DNA of 64,000 bases from Albula goreensis. Lineage: Eukaryota > Chordata > Actinopteri > Albuliformes > Albulidae. This document shows positions 53,287 through 64,000 of the stretch, piece by piece. Made by a program: the position numbers and the translations under genes. The notes beneath the pieces were generated by a model. It ran no database searches and had not been told where the DNA came from. It saw only the letters and a list, made by a program, of their open reading frames with translations. The stretch's first letter is position 1; every line of letters starts with the position of its first letter. The stretch spans positions 8,098,384-8,162,383 of the forward strand of contig CM040753.1 of NCBI GenBank assembly GCA_022829145.1, given 5' to 3'.

Positions 53287-53317
<31 letters not shown>
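53216..53317. repeat. Compound (CAA)n-(TCA)n microsatellite
   Basis: About fifteen CAA units (53216-53260) switch directly into TCA units (53261-53317, with one interruption). The array lies about 0.4 kb upstream of the putative fzd8 promoter. Translation gives poly-Asn, poly-His and poly-Ser, which are not real proteins. Confidence 0.95.
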
Positions 53318-54606
53318 TAGTATCTAGATCAATCTAGTATACCATTGCACATATTAAATGAATAATAAGTGCCCGTGGCATATAATGTGTGGAGCATCAC
53401 TATTGTCAATTAACAAGCATACTGAGTCAAGCATAAAAAAGTAGGATTCCATCAAACGTGTTATGCAGGAAAAAGCCCCGACACTGTCTGCGTTTAGAAC
53501 CAAACACGAAAATACATTTAACCACTCAATTGGACAGGAGGGGAAAGCCCCAATGCAGGTTAATTTGCGCTTGTTAGGACGTCCCGGGGGGTTGTCTTCA
53601 CCCAAGAATGGGGTGTTTATTTTTTAATTGAAGTGCTGATGTCTCGTTTAACGCTTGCACTGGGCTCGTGCAGAGGCCGTAATTGCTGAAATCCCAGGAA
53701 CAAGCAGAACAGTTTGTAAAGGGCGGAAACGTGCAACCCCCATAGTCTTAGTTGTTGTTTCTTCTTACTTGTGTTGTGCTTGTGGAAACTGAATAGTTTA
53801 CATTGTGCAAATAACCATGTTGTTCGTGATTCATATGGCTCTTGTGCAAGTCGCAACAACAGCTATTTGTGTGGCCAAATTACAACAGAAGATTAAGCAG
53901 CAGTGTCTACACTTAACGCTTCATAGAGAATGGACACATATTGCTGAAAATACACATTTAAAACAGCAAAGCAGTCGGACTTCATGATGGAGCAATAAAA
54001 TATAGTTCATACTTCCCCTGGATGAATCTAACTCTATCAACAGAAATACACAATATTAAAGGACAAGCAATGAATTTATTTGGCTCCAGTACTCTGAAGA
54101 GTAAAAAAATAGCAAAAACAAAATATCCAAAAAAAGGCAAGGGGGAACCCTTCTTGTGTTTGCACTAGCTTCTGTTGCACAAGTGAGTGATATTAGTGCC
54201 AATGGATGGAAGTTTTCAGGTATTCCTTCTCTTAAGTGTGTTGGAGTACTGGGATAGTGAATCTGATACTCTGTGCCCATAATTTGTTGGGGTTTTCCCC
54301 TCATAGGTCATGAACCATGTCTGGTTTCAGGGCCATTATAATGGGCACAGATATAATAGGTGCACATGAGAATGAGCATCACTTACGCTGATTGTGTCTG
54401 TCCGGCCCTGCGCCCGTATTGATTAACAGGGAGATACGCCTCTGCTCCAGCCACCAACTGCTGAAGCCAGTCCCCCCGTAATGGGGACAGACGGGATTTG
54501 GTTACACGAGGCCCCGCACATTCCAAATTTGAGAGGCTGGAAATGGAATTACTGCATCTGTTTAAAAGTTAATTTTCAGCCCTCCATTCAGCCCCTCAGG
54601 AGATCC

Positions 54607-54671
54607 TGGGGGTGGGGGTGGTGGGGGGGAGGTGGTGGAGGATGGTGGGGGGGTAAGGGGGTGAGGGGGCC
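54607..54671. repeat. G-rich tract with G-quadruplex potential
   Basis: At least six runs of four to seven G bases on the + strand, separated by short T-, A- or AG-containing loops. It separates two non-repetitive blocks that look regulatory. Confidence 0.8.
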
Positions 54672-54749
54672 GGTGGCCATTCTGCAATGCCAGAGTGTAA
54701 GAAACTCTCAGTTGAGTGACACATCTTCATTTCTATAAATACTCGAAGG

Positions 54750-54910
54750 TCTAAGCTATTGGTGAATGTCCTCCGCATAATTAAATATGCACACCTTCCT
54801 AAAATATGATCTGTGGGCAGACGCTTATTTCCTCAAATATTTAATATCTGCCTTTATTGCAGATTCTCTGCCCCATTAATAAGTTTGACAGCCATGTTAA
54901 CTACATTTTG
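54750..54910. promoter_or_regulatory. Possible fzd8-region enhancer, motif-rich block
   Basis: A non-repetitive, AT-rich block with a TAATTA homeodomain core (54778-54783) running into an AAATATGCA POU-like element, and a TGACAG MEIS/TALE site (54886-54891) next to CCATTAATAAG. Motif density is suggestive only; conservation could not be measured. Confidence 0.25.
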
Positions 54911-55495
54911 GTCATTTTAATAGCAACATTTTAAAAAGGTCTTTTAACCTGACATCAAACTGACAGTAAATATGTAAATGGAATTTGGCATTCTCTCACC
55001 ATTCCTGGTGGGTGTCATGTGGGTTTGTCCCCCTATGCTGATTTTCCCTCCAGTATTCGTATCCATGGAAACATTGTGACACATCAGATGTCAGGGAGAA
55101 AAGAATAGTTTTAGTGACTCACACCTTCCAATTTCCACAAATTCCAAGCAAGAATTTGAAGTCTCAATATTGTTTATGAAATCAAAAAATATAAAAATGG
55201 AATGTATTTCAGGTATGTACTACTTGTGCAATAAGTATATACAATATATATACAAATAAGTTATTACACAGAGCACAGAAAAGATATAATTTTGGGTACT
55301 TAAGTGTGACTTCATTATTACCCAAATTCAAGTTTACCTTACAATTAAAGCAGAAATATATGTTTGCCTGACTGTTTGGCAGTGAAAAGACCAGATAGAG
55401 AGAGCAGTAGACAAATCTCTGCAATGTAAAAAAAATGGAAACAACTAAAGATAAACAAGGCTGAACTGAAGTCCATGCTAATGCCATATATTCAT

Positions 55496-55496
<1 letters not shown>

Positions 55497-55543
<47 letters not shown>
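55497..55543. repeat. (GA)n microsatellite
   Basis: About 23 uninterrupted GA units. Sequence on both sides is unique. Confidence 0.97.
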
Positions 55544-55547
<4 letters not shown>

Positions 55548-56310
55548 GCACGCTCAGAGTTCAGTGCAGGGCAAAAGGCATCCACAAATGTGTTCAGTTC
55601 CAAAGGTAAGTAATGATTCACTCTGATTAAGACCCTGTATAGATTTATGGCTGAAGAGAGCAGATGATGAGCGATCCGGGACAGGCGAAAATGGCTGTGT
55701 AGCATTCACCAGCTGATAAAATGGTATACCTGAGCTTAAATGAATTAGGATTTTAAGAATGATCATATTTTTAATTTTTCAAAAAGGGACTCGAACAACA
55801 GAAGCAATTAAAAAAAAAAAAACCTGCCTCCCTCAAAATTTTGTAAGAATATGTGACAATGATAAGAGACATGGGGGATTCTATCGTGCACATGCTGGCT
55901 GAGTTATGGGATACAGAAATTGAAATCTGTAGCCATTTTTAATGACATGGAACCATTTTCCAGAAGAAAAAAAACAACAACTATGAAAGTCTCATATGAA
56001 AAAAATTGTACTCTTAAAAGGTTGCAGTTATCTGACTGTTTTAGCGTTTTTCTGTTACTTATGACTCTTTTTTTTTGGTTGGGGGGACACCTCTCCCAGC
56101 TGTAGATAAGTCATTACCCCCCCACGGGGTTTATTTGCCCAAAGCTTTGCTCCTAATCAATGTCAGGTGTGATGGAGGCTGGTGCTCCTCTCTCTCAGTG
56201 CCCTGGGGTGACAAAGCGTGTACCTTGTGAATCACCTCACCTCCACCTCATTACCTTGACAAACAAGGCCGGCCCCTCCAATCAGTCAACTGCTGGGACA
56301 GCTCTGTAAG

Positions 56311-56354
56311 TCCCCGCACCCCCACCCGCACCCCCACCCCCACCCCGCCTCCAC
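56311..56354. repeat. (CACCCC)n tract
   Basis: Repeated CACCCC and CACCCG units on the + strand; the minus strand is G-rich. CACCC boxes bind KLF/Sp factors, but the array may simply be a short satellite. Confidence 0.8.
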
Positions 56355-56430
56355 CAAATCTAATGTCCGCCAGTGTTCCCACATTAACTGAATGAAGTTA
56401 AAGAAACAGCTCAGTTTACACCACACAATA

Positions 56431-56975
56431 CCAGAGTTAACTATAAATACAACTCTGTAGGTGTATTGTGTCTGTAGATACTTTAAAAATACCAACAGCC
56501 AAGCTTAAAAGTGTTACATGTTTGCCGTATTTTATATTGGTGATCATAAAACATTGTTTTATAAGATGTATACATGTCTCTATGACTGAAACACATAAAA
56601 AGGGTAACACTAAATATACATAATTTTGCTTGTTTTGCAAAATATTGAAAATCTTTGAAGTGTCAGACGCATTTTCATGTGATTCCACTTTTCCACACAA
56701 AGCCAGAGTTAATTATAAATACTCTGTAGGTGTATTGTGTCTGTAGATGTTTTAGAAATACCAACAGCCAAGCTTAAAAGTGTTACACGTTTGGCTTATT
56801 TTATATTAGTGATAATAATGTTACACTATGTTTAATAAGATGTATACATGGCTCTATGACTGAAACACATAAAAAGGGCAAAGCTAACTATACATAATTT
56901 TGCTTGTTTTGCAAAATATGAATAATCCTTCACTTGAAAGTGTCAAAGCCATTTTCATGTGATTTCACTTTGCCC
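56431..56975 (+). repeat. Tandem duplication, two copies of about 272 bp
   Basis: Copy 1 (56431-56702) and copy 2 (56703-56975) both begin CCAGAGTTAA and share, in order, CTCTGTAGGTGTATTGTGTC, CCAACAGCCAAGCTTAAAAG, CTATGACTGAAACACATAAA, CATAATTTTGCTTGTTTTGC and CATTTTCATGTGATT. By eye they are about 85-90% identical with small gaps. No coding potential or transposon ends are evident. Confidence 0.9.
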
Positions 56976-59094
56976 TGATGGGAATTGCCATATGACCAGA
57001 TATAACTGCAGTACTACTAGAGAGGTTTAAATTGCTATTGGGTGCTGACTAAGTCCTTAGTAAGAGCAGGCTTATTCTTACAGCGTTACATAACAATGCA
57101 CAACCACTGGGAGGAGCAATCTTTTAGAATGGGACACACCTACTATACACTGAATGAATGGGTGAAGCGTATCCAACACTTTGGAATACTTTAGTTACGT
57201 ATGTAAACAATATCAGTTTATAGTTGCCAAGGCTTTAATTTGTCCGGACAAGTCAGTAATTGATAGAACATTGTAGCTCCACCCATTATGTCATGAGTGT
57301 CATGGATCCTCATTCTCCCATTGCTACTGGAGCTGTCTAAACACAGCATCTTAAGTTGTGATTTAGCAGTTTTGTATGCCTTTGCTCTGATTATTTTTGG
57401 AGATACGCATGCATGTGATAATATAATATCCTACTTGTGTAGATTGTGTAGTGGGTCAGATCCTTCAAGCTACTGTAATTGATTATAAGAATTTGACAAG
57501 GTAATTGTATAAATTGCATGACAGAATCAAATGTTGACTGGATTGCTGGAAAGTGTTCTATGATATTACAGGAACTTATCACAGATTACTAAGTCATATT
57601 GTATGGCTTGAAAATGTTTAGCACCCCAAACACATAATGTGTTCATCTCGATTTTGCAATAGATCAGTCACAAATTGTACAAGATTTGCTCTGCTGTACC
57701 AGCTGATAATACATTATCTTACTATCAAATAGTAATGGTTGTTTTGCATATATTAGCCAGCACTGTGCAGTACTTTAACACTTTACTGTTTTTAACTGAG
57801 CAGGGGTGTGATTTCCACATATGCATTGCATTGATGACAGTAACTGGATAAGGTTTTGCGAGGTAACAAGGTAATTAAGGTAATTTGAATAAAGCTATTG
57901 GGATTCTGTATACTGGCTAAAAGGTGATCTTACACAGCATAATGGTACTGGCCTTTGTAAGATAGAGTTTGTCTTGTTCATTTCCTCCTAAAATTAAGTG
58001 AGCCCTGACAGATATTTTTTCTTTCTCAGGAAATGCCGAGCGATGGTCTTAACCTGAGTGGTAACGTAATACAGGGTATGATTGACACAATGGGCTGTCT
58101 GACTTGGAGAAAGGCTTTTGACATTTGACAGGTAAAACAGACATCTGGTGCTAACATATGGGGGAGAGAAGCCTCAGAGATGTCTGGTGCATAATGCTGT
58201 TTTCTCTCTCAAGTGCTCTCGTTATGTGAGAGAAATGAACCTCGCTCCATTGATTCCCTATCGGACCAATGGGCTGAAGCCTGCCTGGACCTTGATTGAC
58301 TGCATTCTTCTCACAGAGTTTAACCATGGGATTTTTAACCTGAAGTTTTTCACTGTGATGATCCTTATGTAGCAGAACAAGAAGACTGTATTTTTAATAT
58401 GTTTTTTTTTTCTCGTGGAGAATGGAAAAGAAACTGTTTCTGAATAGGAAATCAGATATGTCATGTATTTTTCCTGGTTCACATCTAGAGGAGCACGTAT
58501 CTAGTAAACCCCCATTGATTCCACTCCTCCTGTTGATGTCGTTAACAGGACGCTCCTCAGGAGTTTGAATGCCGTCATACTGCATATCACAACAGGTTTG
58601 TTACTATCACTCAGTATGCCAAGTGTGAAACCTCAAGCGGCATCGGTCCCCTGACATTTTTCCTAATACTGATGTCTCCAAAATGACCTCCTTCACAATT
58701 TTTACACAGTGTCTGTTACAAATAAGACACAAAGTGGATGCATTCCGCATTCTGACACCGATCTGCCCTGGAGGCCTGTGTGCCCGTCTGGCCAGGTGGC
58801 GACCGGACCTCCAGGCAGTACTCCTGGGGGCACGGGGGGCAGAACTTACCCACAGACACCCAGATGTCACCGGACACACATGAGCGGCTAATGGACGACC
58901 GTAATAAGCGGCGGGTTTTCGATATCACTCGATATCGTGTGAATTTCTGGGAATGACACTAAGCTGCGCAGAATGCCCCGCACACCTGTTTGTTAACTGC
59001 TCCTGCAGACGATGAGGCAGCCGGTATCCATCTCCTCTTCCCATTCCTGGGCCGCAAAACAGATGGTGCAGGCGGTGTAGGGATGACCAGGAGA

Positions 59095-59120
59095 GGTGGG
59101 GTGGCGGGGGCGGGGGCGAA
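59095..59120. repeat. GC-rich GGGGGC tract
   Basis: GTGGGGTGGCGGGGGCGGGG with overlapping GC boxes on the + strand. It could bind Sp/KLF factors, but no promoter or gene is visible beside it. Confidence 0.5.
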
Positions 59121-59169
59121 GGATAGAAATGTCAAAAAAATTGAAAGGAAAAAAAGCCCAGGAAAGTAG

Positions 59170-59330
59170 GAGCAGATGTATAATGAAACGACCTTGCTGC
59201 GATGCTGCTCGCGCCTGCCAGTTACTTTGCCAAGCCCTTCACGTATCACAGGAAAACACCTCCAGCAAATTACCTAAGGCACCTCTAATGCTTATTAGTG
59301 GGAGGATTAAGACTTGTTTATTTATAAAGA
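59170..59330. promoter_or_regulatory. Possible enhancer block with OTX and FOX motifs
   Basis: Non-repetitive sequence with a GGATTA site (OTX/PITX type, 59304-59309) and TTGTTTATTTA (forkhead type, 59314-59324) within about 20 bp. Frizzled-8 is expressed in anterior neural tissue, where OTX and FOX factors act. The link is inference. Confidence 0.2.
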
Positions 59331-60821
59331 TGAGTGTAAGCAAGAGCTTATTCAGGTTTTTTTTTTTGTCTTTCCAGTTGACATCCGGCGCAGTGACAGG
59401 CCGAACTCAGGGGGAACCTACGCAGACGGAAAATCCCGTTTGAAGCTTGGACCTGAGCATCTGCGATGAGTCAGGGTGCATGGCCACTCTGGGGAGAAAG
59501 TTCCCCAAGTACTGAGGCGAGAAAAAAAGGGCCCACACTTTCCACAGAGCAAACTGAGGGACATATGCGACCACAGCTCTCATATATCTGCCTGTCATTT
59601 TCTACTGTAGCTTATTGTTTTATTTAATAAGGACCATACACAACCATATCGCTGACACAGAGTCGGCTAGATAATTGGTAGTTAACTAACCTTTCTCTAA
59701 ATCTACATATATAGTCTTTCAGCTGATGAACATGAAAATATTACAGTAATATAACAGTATATAGTGCAATTAATACCAAGACACAAAACATACACACATA
59801 TTTTCTGAGGCAGACCCCTTTGGCGTCTTTCAAACAGTTTTCTAACGGATTTTCTAGTGGCTGTCCTTGCTGACATAAAAGGTGAGTTGGATGACAGATG
59901 GGTTACATTATTTTAAGCTGTTTCACACAATATCTGAGTTGCAACACAATTCTCTGAATTTCACGATGAGTTAACTACAACAATATAACCTTACAAAGCC
60001 AGCAGTCCCTGACAGACAATAAGCCATAACTATCATAACCAGTAACCAAAGCAAGAAAAAAATAATACAATACCTTTTATCTCAGGATCTGAAAGAATTT
60101 TGTAATGAAGGGGGAGCTCACCTTAACCATCACCAATTGCAACATCCATCTTTATAGTATACAGTGTGGTTTTTGTGCCGGCATGCTTACCACATCTGCT
60201 GAGTTTGAGAAAGGAGACATTTATCAAGCCAGTTAAACCAAGGAATGAATAAATTGGACACTGGGCAACACCATGTGTTCTGTAATGGGTGTTATCATTT
60301 TTAATGGCTGCAGTGAGTCAGCATTCAGTCTACCAACCACTCTAAAAGGCAAGATGTTTAATTAGGGTCTGTACAGTAGAACAGATACAGCAGAGAGGAA
60401 AATGAAAAGACAAAAATACACTTCTGTACATGTATGTTTTATGTATAACATACATTTCTAATTCCATAAGTATTGCCTTAATACATGGGAACTTCTGTTT
60501 TTTTTCATGAATGTTATGATTTACTTCTGCTGACAGTCTCTGTGTTCTCATTACCAACATTTTCTGCTCCGTTGTGTCTTTTAGCTGAACATGCAATCAA
60601 AGCAAAAAAAAAAGGATAAATAATATAACAAAAATACATTTACAGAGGTTGTTGTAAATGACATGAACTGCTGTCAGCTCGGAGATGGAAGCACATCCGG
60701 GATGCTGCACAGATGGAGTATCACTCTATGATTTTTGTCTTACATGTGACATTTACCTCCAGCCAAATGACAAAACTGCCAGCAACCTTATTCTGAAAAC
60801 TGTTCTGAAATGTACACATAT

Positions 60822-61200
60822 ACAGGGCTGAAGACAAAATAATGGAAACATCAAATAGAAAATGACTGTAGAAATGATTTTGAAGTAATTAAATTTAAAA
60901 AAATCAGTATGTTTCATGTTAATATCAATAGAATTTTCTGTATGTTTCTGCTATAAAATGTTTTCACGTCAACTCTTAATATGTGAATCTCTGAAGAAAC
61001 ATGAAAAATCTGAAATATTTTGAAAGAGGTCAAATATTTGGTACTCAAACTGAATGTGTGTTATTCTCAGAAATGGCGAAAATTCTGAGAATCAAACCCC
61101 CAACACCGGGACACCGATCGTCCTGGCTGGACTCACCATTAATATTCATTAGGAAGCGGTTTATCAACACCTCTAAGTCTATGATTGTTCAGTTGTAATG
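60822..61200 (+). mobile_element. Degenerate Tc1/mariner-like transposon fragment
   Basis: The left part, ACAGGGCTGAAGACAAAATA followed by ATGGAAACATC, resembles an eroded terminal repeat of a fish Tc1-like element. Downstream, a short frame keeps the start of the transposase DNA-binding domain. No catalytic DDE region follows before 62 kb, so the element is truncated and inactive. Confidence 0.45.
61001..61198 (+). pseudogene. Truncated Tc1-like transposase remnant (HTH region)
   Basis: The frame reads LKYFERGQIFGTQTE and then FSEMAKILRIKPPT. This resembles the first helix-turn-helix of fish Tc1-like transposases, where an ERGQIVG-type motif is followed by a helix of the TAxLLGVSRxT type. 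The similarity is lost after about 40 residues and the frame stops at 65 residues, against a usual length near 340. It is not a functional gene. Confidence 0.45.
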
Positions 61201-63290
61201 TGCATGGTAAGTGATGCTTCCCATTTACATAAACCTGTTATAACTGTGGCATAAATATGTCGTATAACTGCATTGTGGAAGCAGCCTCATTCCTCCTCTG
61301 TGAAATACTCCCAGCAGCCTTAGCATTTCAGTGATGCACAAGTTTGTTTCTGGTAATGGATATCATCCAGGGCTCCAGCAGTTCTGTCACACCTGGGGGT
61401 ACACCTCCCCTCCCCATATTAATTTGGGAGCAGGATCGAGTTGGGCCGAGTAGTGATAATTGGAAGCAACATGCAATTTCAATTTTTTAAAAAAGATGCT
61501 GAAATAATGAAGAGATCAGAACACAACATTAAGAATGCAGATGACTTGGTTTTTAAAACGGCATGTTATTTTTTATATTCCTAGCTGTTCAAATTGCAAG
61601 ATTTTAGTTCCCTTAATGTGCACCAGAGCCCATTAAAAAAGCATAATTAAGGGCACTGAACTCTTCCATTTCCGTTGAATACTGGCTGAGGGAACAGAGA
61701 GACAGCGACAGTCTTAAAACGTACTTTCTCACAACGTGTTGTTGGCAGTTTAATGAGAGAACCAGGTTATTCAGAGCCTTGATCAGGTACTGCTACGATA
61801 ATGTCAGATAATCCTTTTGTAGTACCTTACTCTCAGCTGTCATTTGGCAAATAATAATTGGGAAAATAGAAATAAAATAATATAATAAGTGCTTAGTTTT
61901 TAATCAAATTGCACTGGAAATCAGTTCTTGGATAACAAAGATTTTTTTAACTGATTCAATTTTGCCTCACATATTAAGCAATTTAACCTTAAATTGACAT
62001 TAACTTTAAACTTCTTAATAAATGCTAAAGGTTACAGACAGTAACATACATCTAATCTATAGATAGAGTTGAATGGGTTCCTCTACAGATTTTGAATATG
62101 TCAGATCTGGGTCCAGACCCATAAAGTATATGGGGAGCAAAGACCACCTCACAAAATTACATACCCCCTAAAAGTTTTGGGAAACACAGACAGCAGATAT
62201 CTAAACTCTTCCTCAACCACCAAGTGACAGTTTACTAGATACCACACTATGAAAACTACCTGTCAATGTGCATATGCCTACTGTCACAGTGCATTTTGTG
62301 GAAAATCTTTCACCTACCAGTGAGTAGCTGAAAACAGTGACCTGACCCATGACTTAATTTATACAGGAATAGTCCCTCACCAGAGACCTTCAAAATGATT
62401 CTGTTTATCTTTAATGTCATTTATTGTGGAATATTTATAGACAGTATATATAATCAGTTTGAGTATGGCTATTTAAAATGAGGTATGAGCACACCTCAAC
62501 AGAAAAAAGGTGGTGTGGTACACAAACTTTAGTCAACAGCTCTATTACTGAGTCTCTATGCCCAATTACTCATTGTTCAGAGGTATGATCCTTCTACGAA
62601 TACTCTCTGCGTATATGATTAAACCACCTGCTTTGTGCTTTGAGGTGCAGCTCAAGTGTTTTACGTACTGTATAGCTACGGCTCTAAAATCTGATATTTA
62701 TTGTATCTCTGTTGCCAATAACAACAGAGTGGACTTGGAGCACTCCACTGGCAGTGTGACAGAACGCTCCTAGATGCAGTTTATGTGCTGTATGGTCCCC
62801 TGGTTCCACACGTGCACTCTAAAGCCACAGACAGCAATTAAATTTACGTTAAAAGAAAAGTGAAACAAAATATTAAGATGAATCTTAATGTCTTCCAAAG
62901 ACAGTAAACTAAAAAAATCACATTGTACTGAATCATTTGAAAGTGTTTGGTTCAATTAAAATATGTTTGTATCCAGTGAACAAAATGCTTTGGGAGAGAA
63001 AAGGACCACATCTCCTGGAGCGTTTGAATTCAGACAAACTCATGTTATGGCCCAAATGAAAGGAGAATGCATTGGAAAGTGCATGGGTTCTGAACATTTG
63101 CATCCTGATACTTCCTTAAATGTAGATATGCAAAAGCCAAAAGATAAAAACGTAAAGGACGCAGGCTGCAATCACGCTACATTACTGTTGGCATTCAATT
63201 GCAAAAGGAAAGAATTGCCGAAGCATTAGGACACACAAAGTGGGATTGGTGAAAGGGGGAACCAACCATGCCCTCAGGACCAGCTGAACA

Positions 63291-63345
63291 GTGATGATAG
63301 TGAATGGTGATAATGGTGAATGGTGATGATGGTGAATGGTGAAAC
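63291..63345. repeat. Short (TGATGATGGTGAATGG)n-like minisatellite
   Basis: Three to four imperfect copies of a roughly 16-bp unit built from GTGAATGG and TGATAATG or TGATGATG. Confidence 0.75.
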
Positions 63346-64000
63346 TTCCACCTGAGCATTAACCCGGCCCTACTTAGAACCCCTGAAACTCGATCGGGGA
63401 CTGAGCTGACAGCGCAGTGGCTGCAGGCTGCGGTCCACGCTAAAGAGGGTCAGTGGGACACAAAGGGAGGTTGTGGTCGGGTCAGAGGCACGCATGCATG
63501 CTGATCCTGATGAGGACCATCACTAATGCTAGAGTATTTGCATTGTCAAAAAAAAAAACAGAGACACGGACCTCTTGTGGAGATTAGTGTTTTTTTGTGT
63601 TCGAGTCTTCCAAAGAGGAAGGCTGGGAAAAAAAAAGAGATCGACAGGGTCGTAAATAAATGAAAACCGACTGACATTCCAGAAATGAGTAGCAGTGTTG
63701 AAAATGCTTCATACAGAGGTAATAATCCTCTTTGCTGCTACTAAGCTGGAGGTGATTTTCGGAAACTCTGAAACTTAAGAAAGCAGCTGGAAAGGCTCTT
63801 GTTCTTACACTACGATGCATTTTTTATTTTGTTTTGGTGGATTGTGGATTCTGCAAGTGCATCTACTGGATCAGCATTGCAGGGGTGGACAGGAGCTGGA
63901 AACTGCCACTCTGTTTGATGACCATAACTGTGCCATGTCTCACCCAATGTGATATGGTGTTATGCAGTACATTTACAGGGCATCATCATATAGCCAATGG

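Larger units (their letters stand above)
52900..64000. other. Region upstream of fzd8, no gene recognised
   Basis: About 11 kb without any supported coding exon. It contains microsatellites, G-rich tracts, a 272-bp tandem duplication, a dead Tc1-like fragment and non-repetitive blocks at about 54400-54600, 54750-54910, 56120-56300, 58700-58960 and 59170-59330 that could be cis-regulatory. Gene-poor flanks are common beside developmental genes such as frizzleds. ORFs here are short and have no recognisable domains except the transposase remnant. Confidence 0.7.

Noticed and set aside
53103..53327. ORF with poly-Asn, poly-His and poly-Ser
   Set aside because: It is a translation of the compound CAA/TCA microsatellite.

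Overview
This is vertebrate nuclear DNA, almost certainly from a ray-finned (teleost-type) fish. Three protein-coding genes are recognisable: cyclin Y (ccny, + strand, 3' part only), connexin delta-4 (gjd4, + strand) and frizzled-8 (fzd8, - strand). As recalled from human 10p11.21, CCNY, GJD4 and FZD8 occur there in the same order and orientations, which supports all three calls. The fish assignment rests on tRNA-derived SINE-like elements of a style common in teleosts, a decayed Tc1-like transposase fragment, dense simple repeats and a frizzled-8 without the long glycine runs of the mammalian protein. The species, and whether fzd8 is an a or b paralogue, cannot be decided here.

Layout. Positions 1-12694 are the upstream ccny intron with simple repeats and SINE-like fragments. 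Between 12695 and 29134 nine coding exons of ccny splice in frame and encode 290 residues, equivalent to human residues 52-341 with no net gain or loss. The amino-terminal exons lie left of the window. A tenth, 21-nt in-frame candidate microexon lies at 13308-13328. The ccny 3' UTR and downstream DNA run to about 34.1 kb. gjd4 has a 64-nt first coding exon at 38137-38200, too short to show up as a long ORF, and a large second exon at 40799-41994, together 419 residues. Its intron ends in a roughly 870-bp GT/T-rich minisatellite that runs almost into the splice acceptor. From 42.0 to 50.6 kb there is intergenic DNA with a gjd4 poly(A) signal, CTCF-like motifs in divergent orientation and a 105-bp (AC)n tract. 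fzd8 is a single-exon 585-residue gene at 50625-52382 with a TATA box and GC box upstream. From 53 to 64 kb no gene is visible. This stretch holds microsatellites, a 272-bp tandem duplication, a dead Tc1-like fragment and several non-repetitive blocks that could be fzd8 regulatory elements.

How the genes relate. Cyclin Y with CDK14 phosphorylates the Wnt co-receptor LRP6 at the plasma membrane, and frizzled-8 is the seven-pass Wnt receptor that works with LRP6, so two of the three linked genes act on the same signalling complex. gjd4 encodes a gap-junction subunit that is expressed in the myogenic lineage in mouse.

No exotic or clearly new system is visible. The observations most worth checking are the ccny microexon, the minisatellite at the gjd4 acceptor, the divergent CTCF-like sites between gjd4 and fzd8, and several unexplained duplications. 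All statements come from reading the sequence and general knowledge; no database search or alignment was run.
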